From Eulemur rufifrons (taxonomy: Eukaryota; Chordata; Mammalia; Primates; Lemuridae), in the NCBI RefSeq assembly GCF_041146395.1, contig NC_090999.1, positions 69,569,001 through 69,633,000 on the forward strand: DNA of 64,000 bases. Direction: 5' to 3'. Every line of letters starts with the position of its first letter. Position 1 is the stretch's first letter. The position numbers were made by a program, and so were the translations under genes. Under the pieces are notes generated by a model, which searched no databases, was not told the origin of the DNA, and saw nothing but the letters and a program-made list of their open reading frames with translations. Shown here in pieces: positions 48,838 through 59,590 of this stretch.

Positions 48838-51304
48838 GCTGGAATTTTTTTTCATGTTCTTAGAGGACTATGAATTCATGACTGGGGTTAGGGAATAGCA
48901 ATAAATAGGTTACAACGTAGGATATTGGAAGGGGAAATGGCATTATTCTGGAGAACTAACTATAAGTACCTATTAAATATCTGGGGTGCCAGACATCTCT
49001 CTATATTTTTAATTATGATCACCATGATCCATAATAAATAAAATACTCCATATATCCAGGAGATATTGGTAGCAGCTATGACCAGAAGTTCAGCTTCAAT
49101 TCCTTATTACTAATATTGTATTAGAAACCTCCAAGCCTTCCTGAATTTAAACAAGTTTGGATCATCCTGTTGATCAATTAAAACTAAGACACTGTGCTGA
49201 ACTAAAGTTAATTGTTATGTTAGTCTGTTAGCTGATAAAGATATTCAGATTATCCCTAGGGATTATACATTATATTTGGTACAAGAAACAAACTCTGAGA
49301 TGAAGACTTGCATGCAGAAAATCTGTCAGTGTCTTTGATATGGACGGATATCTGTGCTGGAGTGAAGGAAGTAAGCTTAGGCAGAGAAAAGGCAAACTGT
49401 GATTCAACCTTAACACAGGCCTCAGGATATCCATAAGGGGACTCTGAATCTGAGAAGGCCCTTCAGTGTTATCCAGCCTGAAAAGAAGGGGGTCAGGCCT
49501 TAATATCCTTTTATTGACCAGTCATTGGTGTGTATTATTTCAGGGTAGAGATATTGTCTTAAACAAGAATCTCTCTTTGACTGATGGTAATTCATCAAGG
49601 AACCATTATCTTCTGACAGTTGTGAAGGGGATCTCTGGACTGTGTACCACAGCATCCACTATGGTCCATTCCTTATACTGTCTTAATCCACTTCCACTCT
49701 ATAATAAATATGATTTTTATTGGTTTGTAAGTCAAGGGAAACTTAGAAAATGAAGGGCAGTGTGGTGAGTTATGATCCTCTGCAGTTGATCTTAAGACTG
49801 GAGCTTTATCATATAGAAGATTTTCTATCATTGTTACCTTTCGCAGCCAGTCCTGAATGGGGTTATAGTACAGCAGCAGATTAAGCTCAGCTTCTTTCCT
49901 CCTCCATCAGCTGGAAAAAATGGTCCAAATATACGCAGAGGGAGGAAACTGGTAGAAGAGTGGTGGGTGTTGTGAATGTCTAAGCCACTTGTTCCTGTAG
50001 TTCATTTCTTCTTTCTGGCCCTGCACATTCCTAATCTTGGATGTACCATTTTTGTGTTATAATGTGTTTGTGCTAGGCCTGTCTTACTTATGACTGGAAG
50101 GGTTTCACAGAACTCAGCTCATGATTGGCGGTTAAGACTGAATGGTTACTTAATTTCCTGTGGTTAAGTGTTTCTTCTACATCAGGGCCTAATCACATGC
50201 CAGAAACAGTTTTTTGGGGTTTTTTTTAATGTTTTATAATTCTCCACTTGGCCATAAAAACACAGAGAATCATTTCCCATTACCCAAGCCTCTAATTCAA
50301 GAGGGTCTGTCAGATTGGTGATCTTTCACCTTTTACAGATTTTATTTACTAAAGAACACTTTCCTGGTCTGACCCTACTCATAGATGTCACTTTGTACAT
50401 GTCACTTTGTATATATTTTATAGCTATATTCTTAAGTGTGAGAAATGTCACTTCCCTTTTTCCCTCCCTCCATCCCCTCCTCTCTCTTTCTTTCTTTATC
50501 TCAATGCAATCCAGATATGAAAACTGGTTCAGTTCAGAAACTATCAAGAAACATGACATTTTATTGGAGAGGCTACCCTCAGCTTACTGACCATCTATAC
50601 TTAGCTCCTGATTATGTATCTGGAGGAATATGTTTGTCAGCTACCCATCCTAAAGATGCTGGGATTATTAACCACTTCCATAACTCTCTGAGTCAGGGTC
50701 TATGGACACCACTCTGATTTTGTCACTTGTTATGGCAATTGCTCCCATCTTGCTTCTGATGGTTAGATGCTGCCTTCAGCCTTTACATTTTCAAGATTCT
50801 ATTATCCTTCTTGTCATCAGGGAACCCAGTTCTGTAACAGTATTTATTACCATAAGCCCTACCAACAGAGGGCAGGTGCTATTGAATTTCTCAAGGACGA
50901 TGGCATTTCTGTCAGCAGTGCATCACTTGTTGTTTTGGTAAATGGGGTGCCTTCCAGGCTCTTCCTCAGAACATGATTGAATGGTTGGTATTCTGGCCTT
51001 GCATAGTAAATCCAATAGCTTTACCACTTTTGTGAATTTTTAAATTCCTTTTTGCCATGTCTGCCATGGCAGTTTTGGTATCTATACTTTATTTACTATG
51101 GGCTATAACTTCTTCCAAGCTTTCAAGCAGTCAGTATATTAGCACAGTTTTCTGGGGGTTTTTTTTGTCAGGGTATCAAATACTTTATCCTGAAATAGTT
51201 CCCCCTTATCAGTAAACTGACTAGCCCTTATCCAATCTCATGTTGTAACTCTTTGATGCAGGACCCTTTGGAACCAGATCCAATCATACTCTTCCAACTT
51301 CTTC
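48838..51304. other. Intergenic, probably old repeats of unknown family; no gene
   Basis: The sequence is somewhat less AT-rich than its surroundings. Several short open frames (49466-49753, 50315-50976) overlap in different frames without domains. It may be a decayed LTR-element interior, but this is not supported well enough to name. Confidence 0.4.
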
Positions 51305-51630
51305 CAGTATTCTCTCATCCCTGGTATCCACTGGGAATTGGCTCCAGGACCTCCCATGGATACCAAAATCCTTAGATGCTCAAGTCCTTTATGTAAAATG
51401 GCATAATATTTGCATATAACTTATGCACATCTTCCTTCATACTTTAAATCAACTCTAGATTATTTATAATACCTAATACAATGTAAATGCCATGCAAACA
51501 GTTGTTATACTATATTTTTTATTTGTACAGTATTATTATTGTTGTATTATTATTTTTTTACTTTTTTCAAAGTTTTCAATCTGTTGGTTGAATCTGGGGA
51601 TGCAGAATCAATGGATATGGAGGGCTGACT
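51305..51630. mobile_element. Tigger/MER2-type nonautonomous DNA transposon
   Basis: Imperfect terminal inverted repeats are seen. The left reads CAGT, a short interruption, then CCCTGGTATCCACTGGG. The right ends GGATATGGAGGGCTGACTG. The body carries the characteristic CAGGACCTCCCATGGATACC, GCATATAACTTATGCACATC and TATAATACCTAATACAATG. It is flanked by TA on the right (51632-51633). There is no transposase frame. Confidence 0.82.
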
Positions 51631-54419
51631 GTATACTGACGAGGCCCTATAGAACCCACTAGAAGTTTATTGAGAGGTGACCTCAGGTGCCTTTGGGTAT
51701 ATCCCTTAGCATACCTACCACTTCCCCAGCCTGAAGACTAAGAGAGGAGCTGAGTTCTATTGCTGAGAAGTGTTCATGTTGCACAACTCACTCATTATTT
51801 TTGAGAAATGAGGGCACGCTAGTTTTTACAAGGAAGTAGTGAATATCTTCTTCAAGCCCTGAGTATTCGGGGGACCTGGGATTAATGTTTTTTAGTTCAT
51901 CAATGCAAATGTCCCCAATTCAAGGCTCAGGGTCCCAATCTTTTCCAATCACAAACAAATAATTGGCATTGACATAGCCTTTATTGGAAAGATAGAGAAT
52001 TCAGCCTTCTCTGGAAGTCACTCTGCTACTATTATAATTATCATTGATTTCTGGGTCTGAGTCTCAGGGTTTCTTTTTCTTGCCCTCCATCTTTAGGAGA
52101 CAACTATATTTTTATAAGCTGCCAAAGAGGCTCTCTGAATTTTACATTTCACCTTCACTGGTGATTAATCACCAAAAACCTTTTATTGGACATCTCCAAT
52201 GCATCAATGTCCCTCAGCAAAAAAATCTAATTTGATTTTCTTCTAACACTTTCCTTAGCCACTTAAAACCTTGGCATACTGAAACTTTGAGTACATTCAC
52301 TGTACCAACATACCATCCCAATTCACCAGAGGTGAGAGTTTTAATAATTGCACTGCTATAATTGCAGTATTCCATGTCCTGTCAATCATGATGCCCTCCT
52401 TGCCAGCTGGCTAAAGGAGGAACCAGGTTCACTCTTCCATATTAAAACTTGTGTGTTTAGACATGTGAGTGCCAATTGTCTTATGTTGGGATGCCTGGAA
52501 ATGAGACTCTGAGAGGAGGATTTGTACATGGGAAGTTTATTGGGCAGTACCCTTAATATCAACATTTTTTAGAATTTAAGGCTCTAGAATTGGGCAGAGG
52601 GGGAAGTTGAACTTCATTGCAGGTACAAGAATGGCCTCATAAAATTTTATAGGAAGTGTTATAGGAGTTTTATAGGATGGCGCTTCAGAGTTGGCTAGCC
52701 TTGAGGCAAGGGAGACATGACTTTACCCTCCTATATTACCAAGAGTAGGTTTCCACTTTAAGAGGACCTGTGACCTGAACACAGATGTTCTTTTCAGTTA
52801 AAGAAAATTTCTAGAGAGGGATTTAGGAACTTAGCTACTGATATTCTCAAAAGGTTGGGGAATGAGTTTCTCAGTCCTACAGAGGGATCTTGGTGGCACA
52901 TCATTACAGTAACTGATTGCAAATGGCATTGTGTTGTTCACTCCTTCTTGATTTTAAATTCTTAAGGATTTGGGGGCCTTTTTTCTCTGTTTCTGCTGTA
53001 ACTTTGTAGAGTAGTAAGAATGTTGATTGAGGTATCCTTACTTTTATTCTCTACTGTCATTAACGTTGACACATATGATGGCTACTATAAGTGATACATA
53101 TTAGAATTTTATTGAACATTTCTATGAGAATTACAATATTTTTTCAAGAAACCCAGAATTTTATAGCAAAAAGACAGCTAATTTCTGAAACCTCTTCCAA
53201 AGGCTAACTACAGCAAACCCAATATCTCTGTGGCTTTAGGAAAATAGGGCTGCTTAATTAATTCTAGGAATCCTAGATGAAAATAAACAGAAGTAATAAA
53301 AAATATAAATTCCACCCACAGTTTTAAGTGAATTTTGTTCATCTTGCTGTTTGAAGCAGCCCATTGTTAATTTTGGAAATCTTTTAGACTATTTAGCTTT
53401 CACATCACCTTTAATGCTGCTGAGATTTACTGTCAAAATGAAACAATGAAAATGAGAGACAATCATGTAAGTGGCAAACATCTCTGCTCTACTATCTCTT
53501 TGCAGTGGGATAATAAGACTCAGGTCCATTGATCCAGGCACTACTGTATAAGAGCATCACATAGCTCATAGCACAAAACACCAAAGATGATATGTGCAGA
53601 ATCACATTCTAATACAATATTTAAAAGCCCTCTAGTAAGTTAATATATAACATTGTGGTCTGAAGAAAGAGTATTTTTGTGAAAGATTGCACATTCAAAC
53701 ATACTGAATGCTCAATGTGGCATTTATTTGGATGGGCAATGAAGAATTCATGTAACTATTCATGAATGATCACATAGTTGCACATAATGTTCAGTAACAC
53801 TTACCTGAATATTTTCATACTGCTATGAGATATAGTCATATACAAAGCCCGAGAGTGCACATTTGAATGTACAATTGATGAAAATGGGCCCGGTTGATAC
53901 TATTCTAGGATCATCTACTCTCTCTAATGTTTATATAGGTCTTTGTATTGTTTTCAAATAAAATAATAAAGTGTGATAGGGGAGCTTTAAAAATGCTTTA
54001 CAGGTTATTCCAAAAGAATTAAGAAATAAAAATACAAATGAATTAGGAGCCATTCTAGTATTTTTTCATAGTTTAAGGAAATATAATGACAGACATTTTC
54101 AAATGTTTTAAAAGCTTATGAAAATGAATGTGGCTTAATTATCTTTTGAGTACTGTGAGAGTGCTGGTTTGTGCCATGTTTCACACAAATAGCACAAGAT
54201 TCCACTTATTTATTTCCCCAGTTTTACTCAGTGTGACTGCATAGCTCAACCAAAATATTCATAATTACTAAATAAAGCACTTAGTTTTGAGGGTGGGCGG
54301 TTAGAATCAAGGAAGCATAGGAATTTTACACATTCTAAGTATCCTGGGGGAAGAGGAAGAAAGAAAATATGTTAGCTGAGTATTCCTTACAAATCAGTCA
54401 AGAACACACTAATTCTTTT
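51631..54419. other. Intergenic; no gene, possible LTR-like segment
   Basis: 52480-52740 (GGGAAGTTTATTGGGCAGTA, then GGCTAGCCTTGAGGCAAGG) resembles an old LTR, but I cannot name it. The remainder, 52900-54419, shows nothing recognised. Confidence 0.4.
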
Positions 54420-54423
54420 TTTT

Positions 54424-54530
54424 TTACTTTATTAAGATATAATTGATAAATTAAAATTGTATGTAAAGAATATAACTTGATGTCTTGATATATGTATACA
54501 TTGTGAAATAATCACCACAATAAAGCTGAT
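54424..54530 (-). mobile_element. Fragment of an older L1 3' UTR, antisense
   Basis: AT-rich text (TATTAAGATATAATTGATAA, then CTTGATATATGTATACATTG and ATAATCACCACAATAAAGCT) is typical of reversed older L1 3' UTRs. It directly abuts the younger sense L1. Confidence 0.65.
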
Positions 54531-54534
54531 GGCA

Positions 54535-55921
54535 CAAGTGAAGGGACACAGACCAGTGGAACAGAACAGAAAATCCAAATATAAAACCATCTTCATATAG
54601 CCATCTAATCTTTGACAAAGCAGACAAAAACATACTCTGGGGAAAACATTCTTTATTCAATAAATGGTACTGGGAAAACTGGATAGCCACATGTAGAAGA
54701 CTGAAACAGGACCCACAGCTTTCACCTCTCACAAAAATCAAATCATGGTGGATAACAGACTTAAACCTTAGGTCGGAAACTATTAGAATTCTAGAAGAAA
54801 ATGTAGGAAAGATTCTTACAGACATTGGCCCAGGCAAAGAATTTATGAAGAAGACCCCTAAGGCAATCACAGCAACAACAAAAGTAAATAAATGGGACCT
54901 GATTAAGTTAAAAAGCTTCTGCACAGCCAAAGAAACAGTCACGAGAATAAACAGAAAACCTACAGAATGGGAAAAAATTTTCACATGCTACACATCAGAT
55001 AAAGGACTGATAATAAGAATTTATTTAGAACTCAGGAAAATCAGTAAGAAAAAATCAAACAACCCTATCAAAAAGTGGGCAAAGGACATGAATAGAAATT
55101 TTTCAAAAGAAGATATAAGAATGGCTAACAAATATATGAAAAAATGCTCAATATCTCTAATCATCAGGGAAATGCAAATCAAAACCACAATGAGATATAT
55201 CACTTAACTCCAGTGAGAATGGCCTTTATCAAAAAGTCCCAAAACAATGCATGTCGGCGTGGATGCGGAGAGACAGGAACATTCGTACACTGCTGGTGGG
55301 ACTGCAAACTAATGCAACACCTGTGGAAAGCATTATGGAGATACCTTAAACAGATTCAAGTAGACCTACCATTCGATCCAACAATCCCTTTATTGGGCAT
55401 CTACCCAAAAGACCAAAAGACATTCTATGACAAAGATACCTGCACCCGAATGTTTATAGCAGCACAATTCACAATTGCAAAGATGTAGAAACAACCCAAA
55501 TGCCCATCAATACATGAGTGGATTAGTACAATGTGATATATGTATACCATGGAGTGTTATTAAGCTATAAGAAATAACAGTGATATGGCATCTCTTTTGT
55601 TCTCCTGGAGAGAGTTGGAACCCATTCTATTAAGTGAAGTATGCCAAGAATGGAAAAATAAACACCACAAGTACTCACCAGCAAATTGGTTTCCCTGATC
55701 ATCACCTAAGTGCACATTTGTGAATAACACCAATTGGGTATCGGACAGAGGTGGGGGGTGGGGGGAGGGGATGGGAGTATACCTACATGATGAGTGATAT
55801 GTGCACTGTCTGGGGAATGGACACGCTTGAAGCTCAGACTCAGGGGGATGCGGGGGGGGGCATGGGCAACATATATAACCTGAACTTTTGTACCCCCATA
55901 ATAAGCTGGAAAAAAAAAAAA
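54535..55921 (+). mobile_element. L1 3' portion in sense (ORF2 C-terminus and 3' UTR), relatively well preserved
   Basis: Begins in ORF2 (text corresponding to DQWNRTE near 54552) and continues through 54845-55207 ([39 protein letters not shown]). It then shifts frame and continues through 55234-55488 ([19 protein letters not shown], then FDPTIPLLGIYPKDQK), the C-terminal Cys-rich region of ORF2. A stop follows near 55487, then a G-rich 3' UTR (around 55750-55860) and a tail ending TTTGTACCCCCATAATAAGC plus poly-A (55910-55921). It is 5' truncated and frameshifted. The antisense open frame of 177 residues at 54451-54984 is a shadow. Confidence 0.93.
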
Positions 55922-55924
55922 CTA

Positions 55925-57640
55925 CATAGAGGACTTCTGCTTCCAGGTAAGGTCTTTTTTCCCTCCACAAACAATTGGAAAATTAGACAAAACATGTTTT
56001 CAGATACTGGAACGAGACAACAGTCAGTGCAGAACTGTGGGATAAGAGAAATAAAAGAAGTAACTGTCCCCAACCACTCTGCCTTTCTGCCTATAGGGAA
56101 TATGTAAATCCTGGAATAGGGAGAGTCAACTCAAAAGAGCCGTAACAGTCTGTTTTATTTGAGGACATAGAGTTTGGAATATGAAGTTGAGGTGGCTAGA
56201 ATATTTGGAGACATTACCAGTGAGGAGAGAGTTACACAGAAAAAGAGCTCCAAAGATCTACATAAGGTTCTTACGGAGTTTTTGGTGGAATGCCAATCTG
56301 CATGTTAAGTTGAAACTCCATGGGGCCAGGCAAAAAAAAAAAAAAAAAAAAAAATTTTAGGGGAAAGAACAATTTCCAGTTACATGTAAGCTCAACAATT
56401 TCTGTACCTAAAAACAGTGCCATGTATCCTTCCAAGTCCCAAAGTGGAGAGAACTCATTGAATACATAGGAATTTAGTGGTGATACAAGAAAGGTCATGC
56501 TTCAGTAACTGGACTAAACTAGTCCCATAGAATAGATTACTGTAGACCAAGGGTCATAAAATTAAGAACCAAATCTTAACCATTAGCTTTGGTAAATAAA
56601 AGTTCATTACAAAATGTCTCTATTTATTTATTTACATATTGTATATGTAGCTTTTTTTGTTGCAAGAAGAGTCTTCTAGTTGTGGTACAACCGAATGTCC
56701 TGCAAAGCTTAAAATGTATGCTGTTTGGCACTTTACAGGAAAATTTTGTTGATTTATCCTTTAGACTTGCCCTGATCAAAGAGCTTTCATGAAACTCAAC
56801 AGCTTGTATGAACAAAGTTCAACATTGTTAAAAGTCAGACACACCAAAATCCAATAAAAAAAAAACAACTTAAAATTTATAATATCTTTTGTCCAATCAA
56901 AAATTATCGTACATACAAAGAATCAGCAAAATATCTCTGCACCCAGGAAAAAGACCAAGAAATGACAGAGATGATGAGACAACTAGAAAGTACAGCTTAA
57001 AATAGCTATCATTGCCATGTTCAGCATGCTTAAATATTTTTTAAAAATGAATGTAATGAGGAAAGCAATGAGTAATAGGAATATAAGGAAAAAGAAGCAA
57101 AGGGAAAATTCTAGAGATAAAAGTACAATACCAGAAATTAAAATATCTTGATTGGCAGGTTAGACCCTGTAACAGAAGAATATCAGTGTAATTGAAGACA
57201 TAGCAGCAGAAACATAAAATGAATAAATATAAACAAAAACACAAAAGGAATAAAAACCAAAAATGAACAGAGCCTCATGGGTTTGTGGGACAACATCAAT
57301 TGGAACAAAATACATATAGTAGAGTATTAAAAGGAAGGAAAAGGAGAAATAAAATAAGAAGAAATTCTTATTTTAAAAATACATATACTTTATGCCAAGT
57401 AATCTCATGCTTGGGAATATATCCAATTAAAGTAAAATAAAGTACATAAGTCTATATATAAAGCAAGATTATTGAAGAATTGCTCAGAATGTTCTGAATG
57501 CAAAGAAGGATAAGATGATGGATAACTCAATTACCTTGATTTGATCATTGGACATTATATACTTGTATCAAAATATCACACGTACTTCATAAATATGTAC
57601 TATCATGTATTCATAATAATTAAAAATTTACAAATCAGAA
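55925..57640 (+). mobile_element. Ancient L1 or HAL1-like remnant with ORF1
   Basis: 55925-56320 resembles the 5' part of an old L1M/HAL1 element. 57090-57360 reads like ORF1: a CTAGAGATAAAAGTACAATA segment followed by AATGAACAGAGCCTCATGGG and GTGGGACAACATCA. After this there is only a little ORF2 end (57370-57480) and then an L1 3' tail (57485-57632, GATGGATAACTCAATTACC, GATCATTGGACATTATATAC). The near absence of ORF2 fits either a HAL1 (ORF1-only) element or a large internal deletion. An A run of about 24 bases at 56331-56354 interrupts it. Confidence 0.55.
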
Positions 57641-58238
57641 AGTATTGAATAGTTATATGCATGTTATAAAATAGTATGCAGTCTTAAAACAAATGAAACA
57701 AATAACCCAGTGTAATAGGAAGATTTCCAAAAAATTGTTATGTAGGAAAACAAGATACAAACACTGTAATGTGATCTCATATTTTTAATAAAAATTATTT
57801 AAAAATAATGTATTTGTATAAAATGGCTACAATGACTACATTTAATAATTGAATTCATCTTTTTGGATTCAATTTAACAATTGAGGTTCTATTAATTCAT
57901 TTATGGATTTATGTGGGCTTTTCTATCAAGCTACATTCTGAAATAGTTGCTCATAATAATTTAGTACCGGTTTCTTGTTCTCTTAATTTTGGTTAAAGCT
58001 CTTCATGTACATAGTTGTAAATCATTTAATGTCAAATCTGTTGCTTTGTCCAGTTATGATTTTTTCTACTGCTCAAGCTTAAAATGTCTTTTCTCTTGAA
58101 CAAGCTTTCTACTTAGTTTATAGAAAATTAATGACTGGGGAACTCTGAGGATTCATATCAAACCCAGGTTTCCTTAAATCCAACTGAGTATCAAAGATGT
58201 TCTGAAGACTACATAAGTAACACTTTGTGGACCAATTT

Positions 58239-58508
58239 TTAATTGTGTGAAGTGTTTTATGCTTAATAAAGCATATATGTATTTAAAAAATAGTACATTT
58301 TCAGAAATTGTATGTAACTTTGAATTGATTCAACAACAGATACCAAAAAAAGTATATCTATAATATAGAGAGTTTAAATTTATTTTAGCATAGGTACTTT
58401 TTTGGTATCTGTTGTTCAATCAATTCAAAGTTGCATACAATTTTGTAAATGTACTATTTTTAAAATACATATATACTTTATTAAATATAAAACATTTCAC
58501 ACAGTTAA
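58239..58508. repeat. 270-bp near-perfect inverted repeat (palindrome)
   Basis: The left arm (58239-58354) and right arm (58395-58508) are reverse complements over about 115 bp. A handful of mismatches and indels separate them, leaving a loop of about 40 bases. The outer ends are TTAATTGTGTGAA on the left and TTCACACAGTTAA on the right, so both start with TTAA. The inner ends are TACCAAAAAAAGTA and TACTTTTTTGGTA. No coding is present. It could be a MITE made of two terminal inverted repeats, with TTAA or TA as target, or an inverted duplication. Transcribed RNA would form a long hairpin. Confidence 0.9.
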
Positions 58509-59275
58509 TTGAGACATAAAGACAAAAGTTATGTGTAAAACATTCATTTAATTGGCATCTTGCAAAAGAGGATGAGCAACCTATATATGTTTCCTAGAAG
58601 CCCAGAAATTTCAGGTTCATGTGTTGTTTCTTGTACTAATTCCTAGCCTCTGTGTGTAAATGTGAACTATCCAAAATCTAATGAATTCCATTTTTGTTAA
58701 TTTTGTGGAAACTAGTATTTTAACTTCCAAATAATTAAAAATAAGGACAAAACTTAAATAACATAGAATGTATGGAGAGACTGAAAATTTTTGTGTGTGT
58801 TCTTGGCTTAAAATAACAATACATATCATCAAAGTCTTGTCACTTTATTGATTTTCCTACATTGACATGCAGAACTTTAGAAGCAGTACTTTCTGCTTCC
58901 AGTTTTCTAGCTTAATCTTGATAGTGGGCAGAAATTTCTGTTCTGACTAATTTCCATTTAAGGATCCTTCTCCTCAAGGATGGAGGACTTCATGTCTCTC
59001 CTGGCCATGACCAGGTCTATTTTTCACTTCTTGGCTTCCAAAAACCTGTGCCTATCAACAAAATCACACAAACTGATGGCAATGCAGAGTTAAAGTTAAC
59101 TACTAATAACTTAATAGTGGTTAAATTGTTAGTTCTCTATTTAACTTTTATTACTTTTGCTTGCTATTCCTCTTGGTTTCTTTAGTTGCCCTATCAGAGT
59201 ACATTCTATTATACAATACGAATATATCATTTTATTATTATCATCACATTATAAAATACAAAGACAAATAGTGTG

Positions 59276-59590
59276 TAGCAATACTGTCCAGTAGAAATAC
59301 AATGTGAATCATATAAGGCATATATAATTTTAATTTTTAATAGCCACATTAAAAGAAAGATAAATTTTAATAGCTTGTTTCATTTAATTCAAAATTTTCA
59401 AAACATAATTTCAAAATGCGATCAACATAATATTATTAGTGAGCTTTTCAAATTTTTTTTGTGTGCAAAATGTTTAACATCCAATGTGCATTCTATACTT
59501 ACTGCAATTATATCTCCATTTGGACTCATCACATTTTACATGCTCAATAGCCACACATGGCTAGAAGCTCTGATGTTGGACAATGCAAGA
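59276..59590. mobile_element. Nonautonomous DNA transposon, probably hAT-like
   Basis: The ends ATACTGTCCAGTAGAAATAC and TGATGTTGGACAATGC are inverted-repeat-like. Internal phrases (TAATAGCCACATTAAAAG and CTCAATAGCCACACATGGCT) match a common old mammalian element that I recall but cannot name with certainty. There is no transposase. Confidence 0.6.

Noticed and set aside
54451..54984. 177-codon minus-strand frame, the longest in the window
   Set aside because: It is antisense to L1 ORF2 coding sequence on the plus strand. Such hydrophobic shadows of L1 are common.
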